Positions 45,565 to 56,470 of a stretch of 64,000 nt of DNA are shown piece by piece. How positions within the stretch are numbered: position 1 is the first letter of the stretch; the number at the start of each line of letters is the position of its first letter. The notes beneath the pieces are model-generated. The model was not told the origin of the DNA and made no database searches. It was given only the letters and a program-made list of their open reading frames with translations. Source of the stretch: Zygnema cylindricum (Eukaryota; Streptophyta; Zygnematophyceae; Zygnematales; Zygnemataceae). The position numbers and the translations under genes are program-made. Location of the stretch: NCBI GenBank assembly GCA_037447655.1, contig JBBHKE010000908.1, positions 1-64,000 on the forward strand. Reading direction: 5' to 3'.

Positions 45565-48500
45565 TGTTACGATTCATTTAAAGAATCGTACGCACGCGGA
45601 ATCGGTTCGATTTCGCAAAAGGAGAACTGTACTTTCTAGTATGTATCAAAAGTACACTCACGTACGTTTTCGAGAAAGTACTAGTATGTTTGTTTCGCGA
45701 AACATTTGTCGTTTCGTTTCGCGTCTAGATTTTCGTACGTCTAGTTTAGTACGATAGTACTTCTAGTTTTGTCTAGTACTTTCGTTTTGGTTTGTCCTTT
45801 TGCAATGTTTCAGTCCTTAGTGAGAATTAGAGTGTTCTAGTTGAATCCATTGACAGGTGGCAGATTTCTAGAGGCTTCTTGGCGGCGCACGCTCACACGT
45901 GTCACGCCATGGCAGGTATTGTATTTAAGGGACTCCATGAATGTGTGTTAATCAACAACAAATCAAGGAAGGAATACAAGGAGTAGAGACAAGGAGATAG
46001 AGGAGCAAAATTTGTAAATTCAGATTTTTATAAATATGAGAAATTTTCGAAATGTCTCCTCAATGTTGAATTAATGTTTTATAATCTGAATGCTTCTGCT
46101 GCTATAATTGTTTGTAAGTGAGCTCAGAGTTTATTATCGATCCTTTCATTTGGTATCGGAGCGGGTAGAGCTCCATTGAGGTATCTCCTTGTCTAGTGTT
46201 GGCGCATGGGGGGAAAGAACAAAAAGAAGTCCCCATTCACTCCCTCCTCTTCAGCTACCCCCGTTTCTAATTTTTGGGAAAATTTGCCGACTCTCGAAGA
46301 TCCTCCTAAAGAAGAGAAAGAGTTCAGTTTTACCGGAGCCGCATTTGAGTCATCATTCCCCACGGATTCGTTTGATCAAAATAGAGGTGTTGGTGGCTCG
46401 ATGTCCGACAATCAAATGCGAGAGTATTTGGAGAATTTTATGCGTCGGATTGATGAGAAATTCTCGGCCGTGGATAGGAGGTTCGATGAATTAACTCACG
46501 GTGATCCGGATCCCGATCCGGATGGAGGAGATTCCGATGATAGTGATGAGGAGGCAAAGAAAGTGAAAGATAAGAGGGGGAAATTTAAGCTTGATGACGA
46601 TTCCGATTTAGAAGAAGATGTCAAGGAGGAGTGGAAATGTTTCAGATGCCCGGAAAGACCGTCGTATTCAATGGATCGAATTACCCTTCGTGGAAGAAAT
46701 ATATTCGAGCTCAATTGATTTTGAAGGCCTTTGGAAGGTCGTCAATGGAGAAGAGAAAATGCCGGTTGGAGATGCGAAGGCTCGTCGCTTGTGGAGGCGA
46801 AAGAATCTTGCGGCTATCACCGGATTAATGCAAACGTGTTCGGTATCCGTGCATGATCACTTCCTTACTCATAGCACCGCACACGGATGTTGGAAGGCGT
46901 TGGAATCCCAATTTGAGAGGGGAATCCAAAACAAGGGGCAATATATGTTTTCTGATTTTATGCAATTCAAGATGAAATCCAATGAATCTTTTGACGATGC
47001 CGTGAAGAGATTCAATATCATTGTGGAGCAACTTCTTAACAATGGGAGAGTGATCACGGAGGAGGACAAAGTAACCGGATTTTTGAATGCATTACCGGAT
47101 AAGTGGATCCACCTCAAGGAGATTTTACTTGCGAGGGAAAATAATACTTACGAATTTATTGTGAATTATTTAAAGATGGCGGAGAGTAATCGTGTTAGCT
47201 CTTCAAAGGGCTCTTTGGGCTCGGGATCCTTGAACATGACCGCTCCCGAATTCGCGGACTTACATTATTTCCGTGGAAGAGGGGGTGGAAAAAGAGGAGG
47301 TCCGAGAGGTCGTGGAAAATGGCATGATAGGAGCGGAAATCTAAGACCTCGGACGGTCCCGAATGATAGTAGCAACGTCTTGTGTTTCCGTTGCAATCGG
47401 CCCGGACATATTTCAGCCTCTTGTCCGGACAAAGAGAGAGAATGCTTCAATTGTGGGAAATTAGGCCATACGAGCCAGCAATGCTATTCTAAATTTAATA
47501 CCGGAGGAGTAAGAGGCGGTCGCAGGTTTAGAGGTCGCGGTCGCGGACGTGATACTGGTCGTGATCGTGGATGCTATGGCGGCCATGGTGGAAGCCATGG
47601 AAATTTTGTTGACTTGGGAAATTTTGAAGGAGACGAAGGAGGACAAACGTTCATTTGTCTCCACCTCACTATTGATTCTTTAAGTGACGCACGCGATGAC
47701 GCACACGAAAAGGAATGGATTATTGACACGGGAGCGTCTCACCACGTGTGTACGGATGCTACATTATTTGACGACATGCGTTCACTTACCGTACCAAAGG
47801 TTATTACGGTCGCAAGTGGACAAACTATTACAGTTGGTACCGTGGGTACCGTTCGTTTAAATTTACCCACATGGGACCGATTTGGAAACGAAACTATTTC
47901 GGAGGCACGATTATTGAACGTCTTGTTTATTCCGGACGGTTCCGTCAACTTGTTAAGCGTACCTCAAATTCAACGCGCCGGTGGAAGGGTAGTCGCTACG
48001 GGCGATTCGGCGATTCGTATATATCGCGCCGACGGCAAATTAATCGGCGAAGGCGAAGTAACCAATTCAATGCATAGCCGACTTTTATGGAGGCGACCGA
48101 GGAAGAATGCTCCTTCCACGGGCATTCTAAATCAAATATCGGAATTAAAGGGAGATGTAACGTTGTGGCACCATCGGATGTGCCATACATCCGAGGGAAA
48201 TTTGAGAAAAATGATAAAAACGTCTTGTGTGAGAGGATTGGATCTTGCTACCGGTGAAAAAGTAAATGGATGCAATGGATGTAGTCAAGGACGACAAATC
48301 CGGAAATCACATCCAACGAAAGATGTGAAATTTCGGGCTCAACATCCATTGGAGCTTGTCCACGTCGATCTATGTGGACAAATTAAGCCGGAGAGCCTCG
48401 GAGGAAACCGATATATTATGGTCATCGTTGATGACTATTCAAGATTTTCGTGGGTTCGATTATTGAAGAGGAAATCGGATGCTCTTCAAACTTTTATTGA

Positions 48501-49460
48501 GTGGCATGCATTTGCCGAAAGACAATGCGAACGGAAGTTGAAAGCCATTCGTTCGGATAATGGAGGCGAATTTATCGCATTTGAGGGGTATTGTAAGAGA
48601 AAGATATTACCCAACAATTTACTTCACCTTATTCTCCAGAATCAAATGGAGTAGTCGAAAGGAAAAATAGGACTTTACAAGAAATGGTGAGGGCGATGGT
48701 GCATTCGGCCGGTCAAAGTATCTCATTATGGGGAGATGCCATCCTCACGGCAAATTAGATTTGTAATCGGAGACTTACTTCGGTCTCCGGTGACAAAACA
48801 CCATTCGAATTACTTTATGGGCGAAAAACCGGCCCTCCATCATCTCCAAATTTGGGGATGTCGTGCTACTGTGTATGTGGATCAAGTGAAAAGGAAAGGG
48901 AAATTTGCGGCGAGAAGTTGGCCCGGAATTTTCGTGGGCTATAGCACGAAAGGAAATCTTTATCGTGTATTTATCCAGTTCGTCGAATTGTGGAAGAATC
49001 CCGAAATGTCAATTTTCATGAAGACTTAAAATCGGTTATTGAGAAATCGGCGGAATTGAAAAAAAATCTTGATTTTTATGAGGTAGACGATGTTGCCAAT
49101 TTCCCAGACATTGAGGATTCGGATTCGGATGAGGAGCCGGAGTCCATTGTTAACATCAAGAAGGGAAAATCAAATGTTGATTCGCGTTTGGAGAAATTGG
49201 ATATTGACATTGATGTTCGGAGTAATGTGAGCCGAAATTCCAAAATGTCGACGGAAAGTCAAAAATCTTCAAGTTCAAATTCGAGTTTGCCGAATGTGGA
49301 CGAGGAGGAGAAGATTGTGGAACAAGTTCCGGCACTTAGGCGGAGTACTCGAGAGAATCGAGGAAAGAAACCGAATCGGCTTTCTTATGACAAAATTGGT
49401 GGAGAAAATTTTAATTCCCATTATTTCGTCTCCGATGCGAAGGAGACGGAATTCCTTTTA

Positions 49461-49469
49461 TAGCAATTA
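49461..49469 (+). promoter_or_regulatory. Putative UAG readthrough site, element A
   Basis: TAG CAA TTA lies in frame between integrase and RT. It is identical to the tobamovirus leaky-stop context UAG-CAA-UUA. Element B has TAG CAA TCA at the equivalent place. Confidence 0.6.
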
Positions 49470-50086
49470 ATGTGCGAGAATTTGGCCGGCGATCCTCAAT
49501 CATACGCGGAGGCGAGAAACTCGTGTGATTGGGAAACGAAGTGGAAGCCGGCATGGGAGAAGGAGTATAAGTCAATTGTGGAAAATCGGACATTTGAGGA
49601 AGTAAAATTACCGGAAGGAAAGAAAGCGATTGACGCGAAATGGGTCTTTAAAACTAAAACTGGTGCATCGGGTGAAGTAGTAAAATATAAGGCGAGACTT
49701 GTATGCAAAGGATTTCAGCAAAGAGAGGGGGTTGATTACACGGAGACATATGCTCCCGTTGTGAAATTCGACTCTCTAAGGATGATTATTGCGATTGCCG
49801 CTGCAAGGAAGAAATACGTTCATCAAATGGATGTGGAGACCGCGTTTTTAAATGGAGAGTTAGAAGAAGAAGTTTACATGAAGATACCTGAAGGCGTGAC
49901 GTCACGAGAAGGCATGGTATGGCGTCTTCGCAAATCGCTCTACGGATTGAAGCAGGCGCCTCGCACTTGGTATTTACGACTACACAAAGTACTTTTGGAC
50001 TTTGGCTTCAAACGTACGATTTCGGATTCTGGAGTGTACGTGAAAGGACAAGGAAAAGATCAAATTATATTTTCGGTTTACGTCGC

Positions 50087-50290
50087 ATGTGGGTTCTTTG
50101 GTGTATATTTTATATTGTGGCAAATTTGCAAACCTAGAGTGTGTCTGGTTTGCTTGGGGCTTCATTGTGAAGTTGGTTGTTTGTGGGATTTCGTGAGAGT
50201 TTCCTCTTTGCTCAATTGATTATCATGGCAACTGCCGGTGCTTCTTCATCTTCTTCAGTGGCACCAGCAGCCTCAAATCAACAGTATTAG
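50087..50290 (+). other. Foreign filler replacing the RT active site of element A
   Basis: About 200 bp with no counterpart in element B (whose RT reads YVDDFLMACD here). It ends with a short frame MATAGASSSSSVAPAASNQQ resembling the N-terminus of another copia Gag, so it may be a leader fragment of a third family. Confidence 0.6.
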
Positions 50291-52138
50291 CGCGATTTTC
50301 TATGCTTGACGCAAAACCAATTACGACGCCTATGGACGCGAAAAGTCAATTATGGAAGTTTGAGGAAAAAGCGACGGGAGAGATACCGTACCGCGAAGCG
50401 ATTGGGAGTTTAATGTACCTAAGTGTTGGTACGCGGCCCGATTTTTCGGCGGCCGTTTCATTTGTAAGTCGATATTGTCAAGCCCCAAAGAAATCGCATT
50501 GGGAGGTCGTCAAGCGTATATTTCGATACTTGGTGGGTACTATAGATATCGGTCTTTTATTCAAATCTTAAAGCAAATCGTTGGAGTGCGCCGGATATTG
50601 CGATGCTGATAGGGGCGGAGATTTCGATTCAGGAAAATCAACGGCGGGATACGCGTTCGTGTTTGGTGGAGCGACGATCTCGTGGAGTTCGCGTCTCTAA
50701 CGAACCGTGGCACTAAGTTCAACGGATGCCGAGTATATGGCGGCGTGCCACCTAAGCAAGGCTTGAATATGGATAAGGGAAATGTTAGGCGAATTTGGAT
50801 TTTTCGATTGGATGCCTAAAAATTTTTACGGATAGTATGAGTTCGATGGCACTTGTGAAAAATCCCGTTATTCACAAACGCACTAAACATATACGGATTC
50901 AATGGCATTTTGAACGAGATTTGGTTGCGGCTAAAGAAGTGGAATTTTTATATGTATCGACACTTGAGGAAGCTGCCGATATGCTTACTAAGGCGGCGAC
51001 GTTTGATGTACTTTTAAGAGGAAGACCTAAATTAGGGTTATTGTGATGTAGACGATTCTTCAATGAAGAGGGGGAATGTTACGATTCATTGAAAGAATCG
51101 TACGTGCGAAGAATCGATTCGATTCGGTACTGTACTTTATTAAAGATGTATCGCGAAAGTACTAGTACGTTCATTTTCGCGAAAGTACTGTATGTTTCGC
51201 TTCGCGACAAAATTGTAGTTTCGCGTAGATATTTTTGTACGTTTATTTGAGTACGATTGTACTTCTAGATTTCTATAGTACTTTCGTTTTCACTTGTCGT
51301 TTCGCAATGTTTTCAGTCCTTAGTGAAATTTAGAGTGTTATAGTCTAATCTGCGGACATGTGCCAAATTTCTAGAGGCTTCTTGGTGGCGCACGCTCACA
51401 CGTGTCACGCCATGGCAGGTATTGTATTTAATGTTGGATTATTGTCGTTTTCGCGACATTTCGCGAAACGTCATACCAACATTTATTTGTTGACGTGAAA
51501 GTATCACGTCATCGTACGAAATGTGCGATGACGTTTCGCGGTACTACTTGAAGCGTCCGCGAACGAAATATACTATTTTGTTTCGCGTCACTTTTTGTTT
51601 TCGTGCGCAGGTGTTTCAATTTGTTTGCAGGTGTGTTCGTGGAGCGACATGTGTTTAAGTCGACGTTTGGAGTTTGTCGTTTTGAAGGAAGAAAGCGCGT
51701 GCGCCTTCCTTCGTGGAACTTTCATTAAAGTGTGCACAGTCATCTAGGGACAAACTTCGTCGCTACCCTAAGTCTTGCTTGTCTTACCTTGTTGTCTCTT
51801 AGTGCAGAGTAGCGAGTATATAGGCAGCAGTGTACATGTGAAAAGTATTAAATGAATTAATCAATCTATCTTAGATGATTAATTTTGGAGTAGAGATTAT
51901 TTAAAGAAGAGAGAGAAGAAAGAGAAGAGAGAGAAGAGAGAAGAGAGAAGAGAGATGATGTAAAGAGGCTTCGACTAAGAACCCTTATAAATCTTTTTGG
52001 CTGAATATTCCACTTGTTTATTATGAGTTTCCAATGTGTAGTGTTTTATGTTTTATGAATTATTAAGAGTGAATGTCTTTTGCTCAAGATCCTACAATTG
52101 GTATCGGAGCTAGTGCTTCGGAGATAGAGAGAGAGCGC

Positions 52139-55100
52139 ATGGGGAGGAAGAAAAATAGAAATACTCCTTCCCCTATGTCAATTTCGGAGAGAGCAAGAGA
52201 GTTCAGTTTTTGGGGTTCTCAATTTGAGGAGACCCGGAATACGGAGATAAAATTTGAGGAAATGTTTGACACACTTATGAGATATATAGATTCCCGTTTT
52301 CAAACTCAACCGAGTGAGAGCAAAGAAAACACTTCCTTTCTGGCTACCGATTCATTTATTGGAGGAGCTAATGAGAGTGAGAGAAAAGAGAGGATTAGGA
52401 AGGGAAAGTCGAAGATAGAAGAAGAAGAGTCTGAGTTTGACGAAGGATTGGAAAACGAAGAAAATTATAATATGTCGGGGAAATCCGTGGCCTTTAATGG
52501 CACCAATTATGCCGTTTGGAAAAAGTTTATTTCAGGCCAACTTATTCTCAAGAAGCTTTGGAGAATTGTCAATGGAGAAGAGAAAATGCCACTCGAGAGT
52601 AAAGCATGTGCTCAATGGAGGTTGAAGGATATTGCGGCAACGACCGGTTTGATGAAGAATTGCACTTCTTCCATGCTTGATCATTTCCTTGCTCATGGCA
52701 CGTCCCATGAGTGTTGGCAAGCACTTGAGGAGCAATATGAGAAAGGCATTTAAAACAAGGGTCAATATGATTATACGGACTTTATGAATTTTAAGATCAA
52801 GTCAAATGAATTGATGGATGATGCCGTGAAGCGCTTCAATATTATACTCGAGCAATTAATCAACAATCGCCGAGTTATCTTGGATGCGGATAAGTTAAGC
52901 GTTTTTCTTAATGCTTTACCGGAGAGGCTTTCGCATCTTAAAGCTATTTTACGAGCGAAGGCGGATAACACCTTTGGATTCACCGTCAATTTTATCAAAA
53001 CGTCGGAGGGAACTCCATCGTCTTCTTCAAGTGGAGGAGGAGGAGTTCTCAACTCTACTACTCCCGAAACCCCAGATCTTAACTATGCCGGTGGTAGAAG
53101 AGGTGGTAGAGGAGGTGGCCCGAGAGCAGGTGGTGGCGGCCGAGGCAACAAGAGGGATCAAGGTCGTCCACCAAAGGTCCCTTCGGATCTTTCAAATGTG
53201 ACATGGTACCGGTGTAACCGGCTAGGACATTTGTCTTCATCTTGTCCGGATAAGGATAAGCAATGTCATTTTTGCGGTAAGTGGGGGCATACGATCCCTC
53301 AATGTTATGCAAAGAGTGGAGATTCCGGAAGTGGAAGAGGAGGTAGAGGAGGTGTTAGAGGCGCCCGATATGGCGGTCGAAGAGGAGGCCGCAGTGGTGG
53401 TCGTGGTTACGGTAATTCAAATTACTTTGACTATGGTAATGAAACCGGTGATGATTTTCCGGTTCTTAATCTTACCCTTGATTCGGTAAGTTGTGAAGGA
53501 AATTTGGAGAAAGAGTGGATTATTGATACGGGGGCAACTCACCATGTTTGCACGGATGCCACCTTGTTCGATGATATGAGGGAACTCACGGTTCCAAAGT
53601 TTATTACGGTTGCAAGCGGCCATGTCATTTCGGTTGGTACGGTTGGCACGGTTCGGCTTGATCTCCTTCCATGGGATAATGATGGGAAAGAGAGATCGAC
53701 GGAGTATCGTCTACAAAATACTCTTTATATTCCGGATGGTTCCGTTAATTTGTTAAGCGTTCCACAAATCCAAAAAAGTGGTGGAAGCTTACTTGCGAGA
53801 GGTGATCAATCTATTGAATTTGGAATGAGAAGGGGAATGTAATTGGAGAAGGAGTTGTAACGGATGCGAATCATAGTCGGCTCTTATGGAGGAGGCCGAA
53901 ATCTAAAGTTCCCACCGAGGGAATTTCACATCAAATTTCGGAGTTGAAAGGTGATCTTACATAATGGCATCATCGGATGTGTCACACATCCGAGGTAAGT
54001 TTGAAGAAGATGATTCGTCATTCTTTGGTGAGGGGTTTGGACCTTGCATCCGGTGAGAAGGTGAACAGATGCGGAGGATGTAGCAAAGGACGTCAAATTC
54101 GGAAATCCCATCCGAATAAAGACATCAAGCTTCGAGCTCAAAGTCCATTGGAGGTTGTCCACATTGATCTTTGTGGACATATTAAACCCGAGACAATTGG
54201 AGGTTAAAAGTATACTTTGGTAATTGTTGATGACTTCTCTCGGAAGTCATGGGTGTATTTATTGAAAAAGAAATCGGATGCATTTGAAAATTTAAAGAAT
54301 GGCATGTAATGGTCGAGAGGCAAAATTGATAAGAAAATTAAGTCCGTTTGTTCGGACAATGGAGGGGAGTCTGTTGTTTTTGAGGGGTATTGTAAGATGT
54401 GGGGGGTAAGGCATCAATTTACGGCGCTTTATTCTCCGGAGTCAAGTGAAGTGGCCGAGAGGAAGAATCGTACCTTACAAGAAATGGTCTGTGCGATGGT
54501 TCATAGCTCCGGACGAGAGATGTTTTTGTGGGGAGATGCGATTTTACGGCGAATTATATTTGTAACCGAAGACTCACTTCGGTTTCCGGAAGTAAAACAC
54601 CGGAGGAGTTATGGAGTGGGAGAAAGCCCACGGTTCATCATTTGAGAATTTGGGGATGTCATGCCACGGTTTATGTGGAATCAATTAAGAGGAAAAGGAA
54701 ATTTGCACCAAGGTGTTGGCCGGGAATTTTTGTTGGTTATAGTGCGAAGGGGAATTTATACCGAGTGTATGATCCGGCTCGTCACACCGTGGAGGAATCT
54801 CGGAAGGTGGATTTTCATGAGGATCCCAAATCCGCCATGAATTCCGTGGGGAAATTGAAAGAGAATTTGGATTTTTATGAGGAGAGTGAAATTGAGAATT
54901 TTCCGTTCAATGGGGATTTGGAATCCGATGAGGAACCGAATGTTAAAACTCAGAAAAATAAATTGGGAAAATTGGTTGAAATTGAATTTGAAAGAAAGAG
55001 TAACGGATCGTTGGATTCCCGAGTGCCTTCGAACATTCGGAAATCTCAAATCTCTAAATCGAGTTCTAAATCGAGTGAGAAGGAAATTGAAATTGAATTC

Positions 55101-55266
55101 GAGGAAGAGAAAGAGGAGAAAGAGGAGGAGCAAGTTCTTAGAAAAGAGCTCTCGGAGTACAAAGGGGAAGAAACCGGAGAAACTCACTTACGATCGAAAA
55201 GGGGAAAATGCATCGAATTCTCATTATTTTCTTTTCGATGCTAAAGAGACGGAGTTTCTTTTGTAG
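52139..55266 (+). pseudogene. Element B gag-protease-integrase, degraded
   Basis: Gag starts at the ATG at 52139 (MGRKKNRNTPS). The same frame runs to 53842 except for a TAA at 52751 where element A has Gln (GIQNKGQ). It contains two CCHC knuckles (CNRLGHLSSSC in the first; CHFCGKWGHTIPQC) and Gly/Arg-rich RGG stretches. Protease is DTGATHHVC (~53527). A frameshift lies near 53830, then integrase follows (WHHRMCHTSE, CGGCSKGRQ, HIDLCGHI, VIVDDFSR, CSDNGGES, EVAERKNRTLQEM, GIFVGYSAKGNLY) with stops at 53961 and about 54205 and several frameshifts. A charged Lys/Glu-rich tail follows. The piece ends at a TAG at 55264-55266 in frame with RT. Confidence 0.85.
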
Positions 55267-55272
55267 CAATCA
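55264..55272 (+). promoter_or_regulatory. Putative UAG readthrough site, element B
   Basis: TAG CAA TCA fits UAG-CAR-YYA. It is preceded by AKETEFLL, as in element A, and followed in frame by the RT start region (GNPQSYVEAR). Confidence 0.6.
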
Positions 55273-56304
55273 CTTACGGAAAACATGACCGGCAACCCTC
55301 AATCTTATGTCGAGGCAAGGAGGTCGACCGATTGGGAGAGTAAGTGGAAACCGGCGTGGGAGAAAGAATTTAAATTGGTGGTTGATAATAGAACTTTTGA
55401 GGAAGTAAAAGTACAGGAGGGGAAAAAGGTGATAGATGCAAAGTGGGTATTTAAGACGAAGACAGGAGCTTTGGGTGAAATTATTAAGTACAAGGCGAGG
55501 CTTGTTTGTAAGGGCTTCCAACAACGTGAGGGAATTGATTTTAAGGAGACTTATGCTCCCGTGGTGAAGTTCGACTCACTACGGATTATTATTGCACTTG
55601 CAGCGATGGGAAAGAAGCACGTCAATCATATGGACGTGGAAACTGCGTTTTTAAATGGTGAGTTGGAGGAAGAGGTAAACATGCAGGTATCGGAAGGCGT
55701 GTCACCTTTGCAGGAAGGAAATGTATGGCGTTTTCGAAATTCATTATATGGTTTGAAACAGGCGCCGCGCACTTGGTATTTCAGACTTCATCAAGTACTA
55801 TTGAAATTAAGATTTGTACGGACTACGTCCAATTCTCGAGTTTATGTGAAAGGTGAAGGAGTTGATCAAATCATCTTTTCTGTCTATGTGGATGATTTCC
55901 TGATGGCATGCGACAAGTTGGATCGCATTAATGAGTTGAAACGTTACCTTGGATTACATTTCAAAGTGACAGATCTTGGAGAAGTACGATATATTTTGGG
56001 GATTGAAGTGATACGCAACAAAGAGGGGAACATTAAATTCAGTCAAGCTCAATATTGTAAAGAGATTTTGGAGAGATTTGGTATGACTGACGCGAAACCG
56101 CTTTCTACGCCGTTGGATGCAAATCTACACATTCGCAAGTTTGAGGAAAAAGATTCTGTCGATGTACCATATCGAGAGGCGGTTGGTTCACTTATAAACC
56201 TTAGCGTTAGTACTCGTCCAGATATTTCGGCCGCGGTTTTTATCGTTAACCGTTATTGTCACGAGCCAAAGAATGCGCATTGGGAAGCCGTACAACGTAT
56301 CTTT
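55267..56304 (+). CDS. Element B reverse transcriptase (intact catalytic core)
   Basis: RVT_2-type reverse transcriptase of Ty1/copia, open from the UAG to a TGA at 56305, where an Arg codon is expected (RIF-stop-YLVGT). Key blocks: WKPAWEKEF, NRTFEEVKV, AKWVFKTKTG, YAPVVKFDSLR, MDVETAFLNGELEEEV, LYGLKQAPRTWYFRL, then the catalytic YVDDFLMACD, and YILGIEVIRN, ending in the start of RNase H (STRPDISAAV). This is the only copia RT in the window with the catalytic aspartates. It lacks an ATG of its own at its start, so it would need readthrough from integrase or an internal start. Confidence 0.85.
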
Positions 56305-56470
56305 TGATACTTAGTTGGTACGATTGATCTTGGACTTTTGTTTACTTCTAACAAAATTTATTTGGAGTGTGTTGGGTATTGTGACGCGGATTGGGGTGGC
56401 GATTTTGATTCAAGTAAATCCATGTCAGGGTACGCATTTGTTTTTGGAGGAGCCGCGATCTCGTGGAGTT

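Larger units (their letters stand above)
46206..51046 (+). pseudogene. Element A gag-pol, degraded
   Basis: Ty1/copia order. Gag starts at the ATG at 46206 (MGGKNKKKSPF), with a frameshift near 46620. The Gag core holds two zinc knuckles (CFRCNRPGHISASC and CFNCGKLGHTSQQC, ~47385-47480). Protease DTGASHHVC is at ~47720. Integrase has HHRMCHTSEGN, the Cys pair and DDE-region motifs HVDLCGQ and IRSDNGGEF, then a frameshift at ~48597 and a nonsense TAG at 48757-48759. An in-frame TAG at 49461-49463 separates integrase from RT (NRTFEEVKL, KWVFKTKTG, YAPVVKFDSLR, LYGLKQAPRTW). RT breaks off after IIFSVYV at ~50087, where about 200 bp of foreign sequence replace the YVDD catalytic region. RT/RNase H resumes at 50290 (MLDAKPITTP) and ends KLGLL-TGA. 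RNase H has further stops. Dead copy. Confidence 0.88.
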
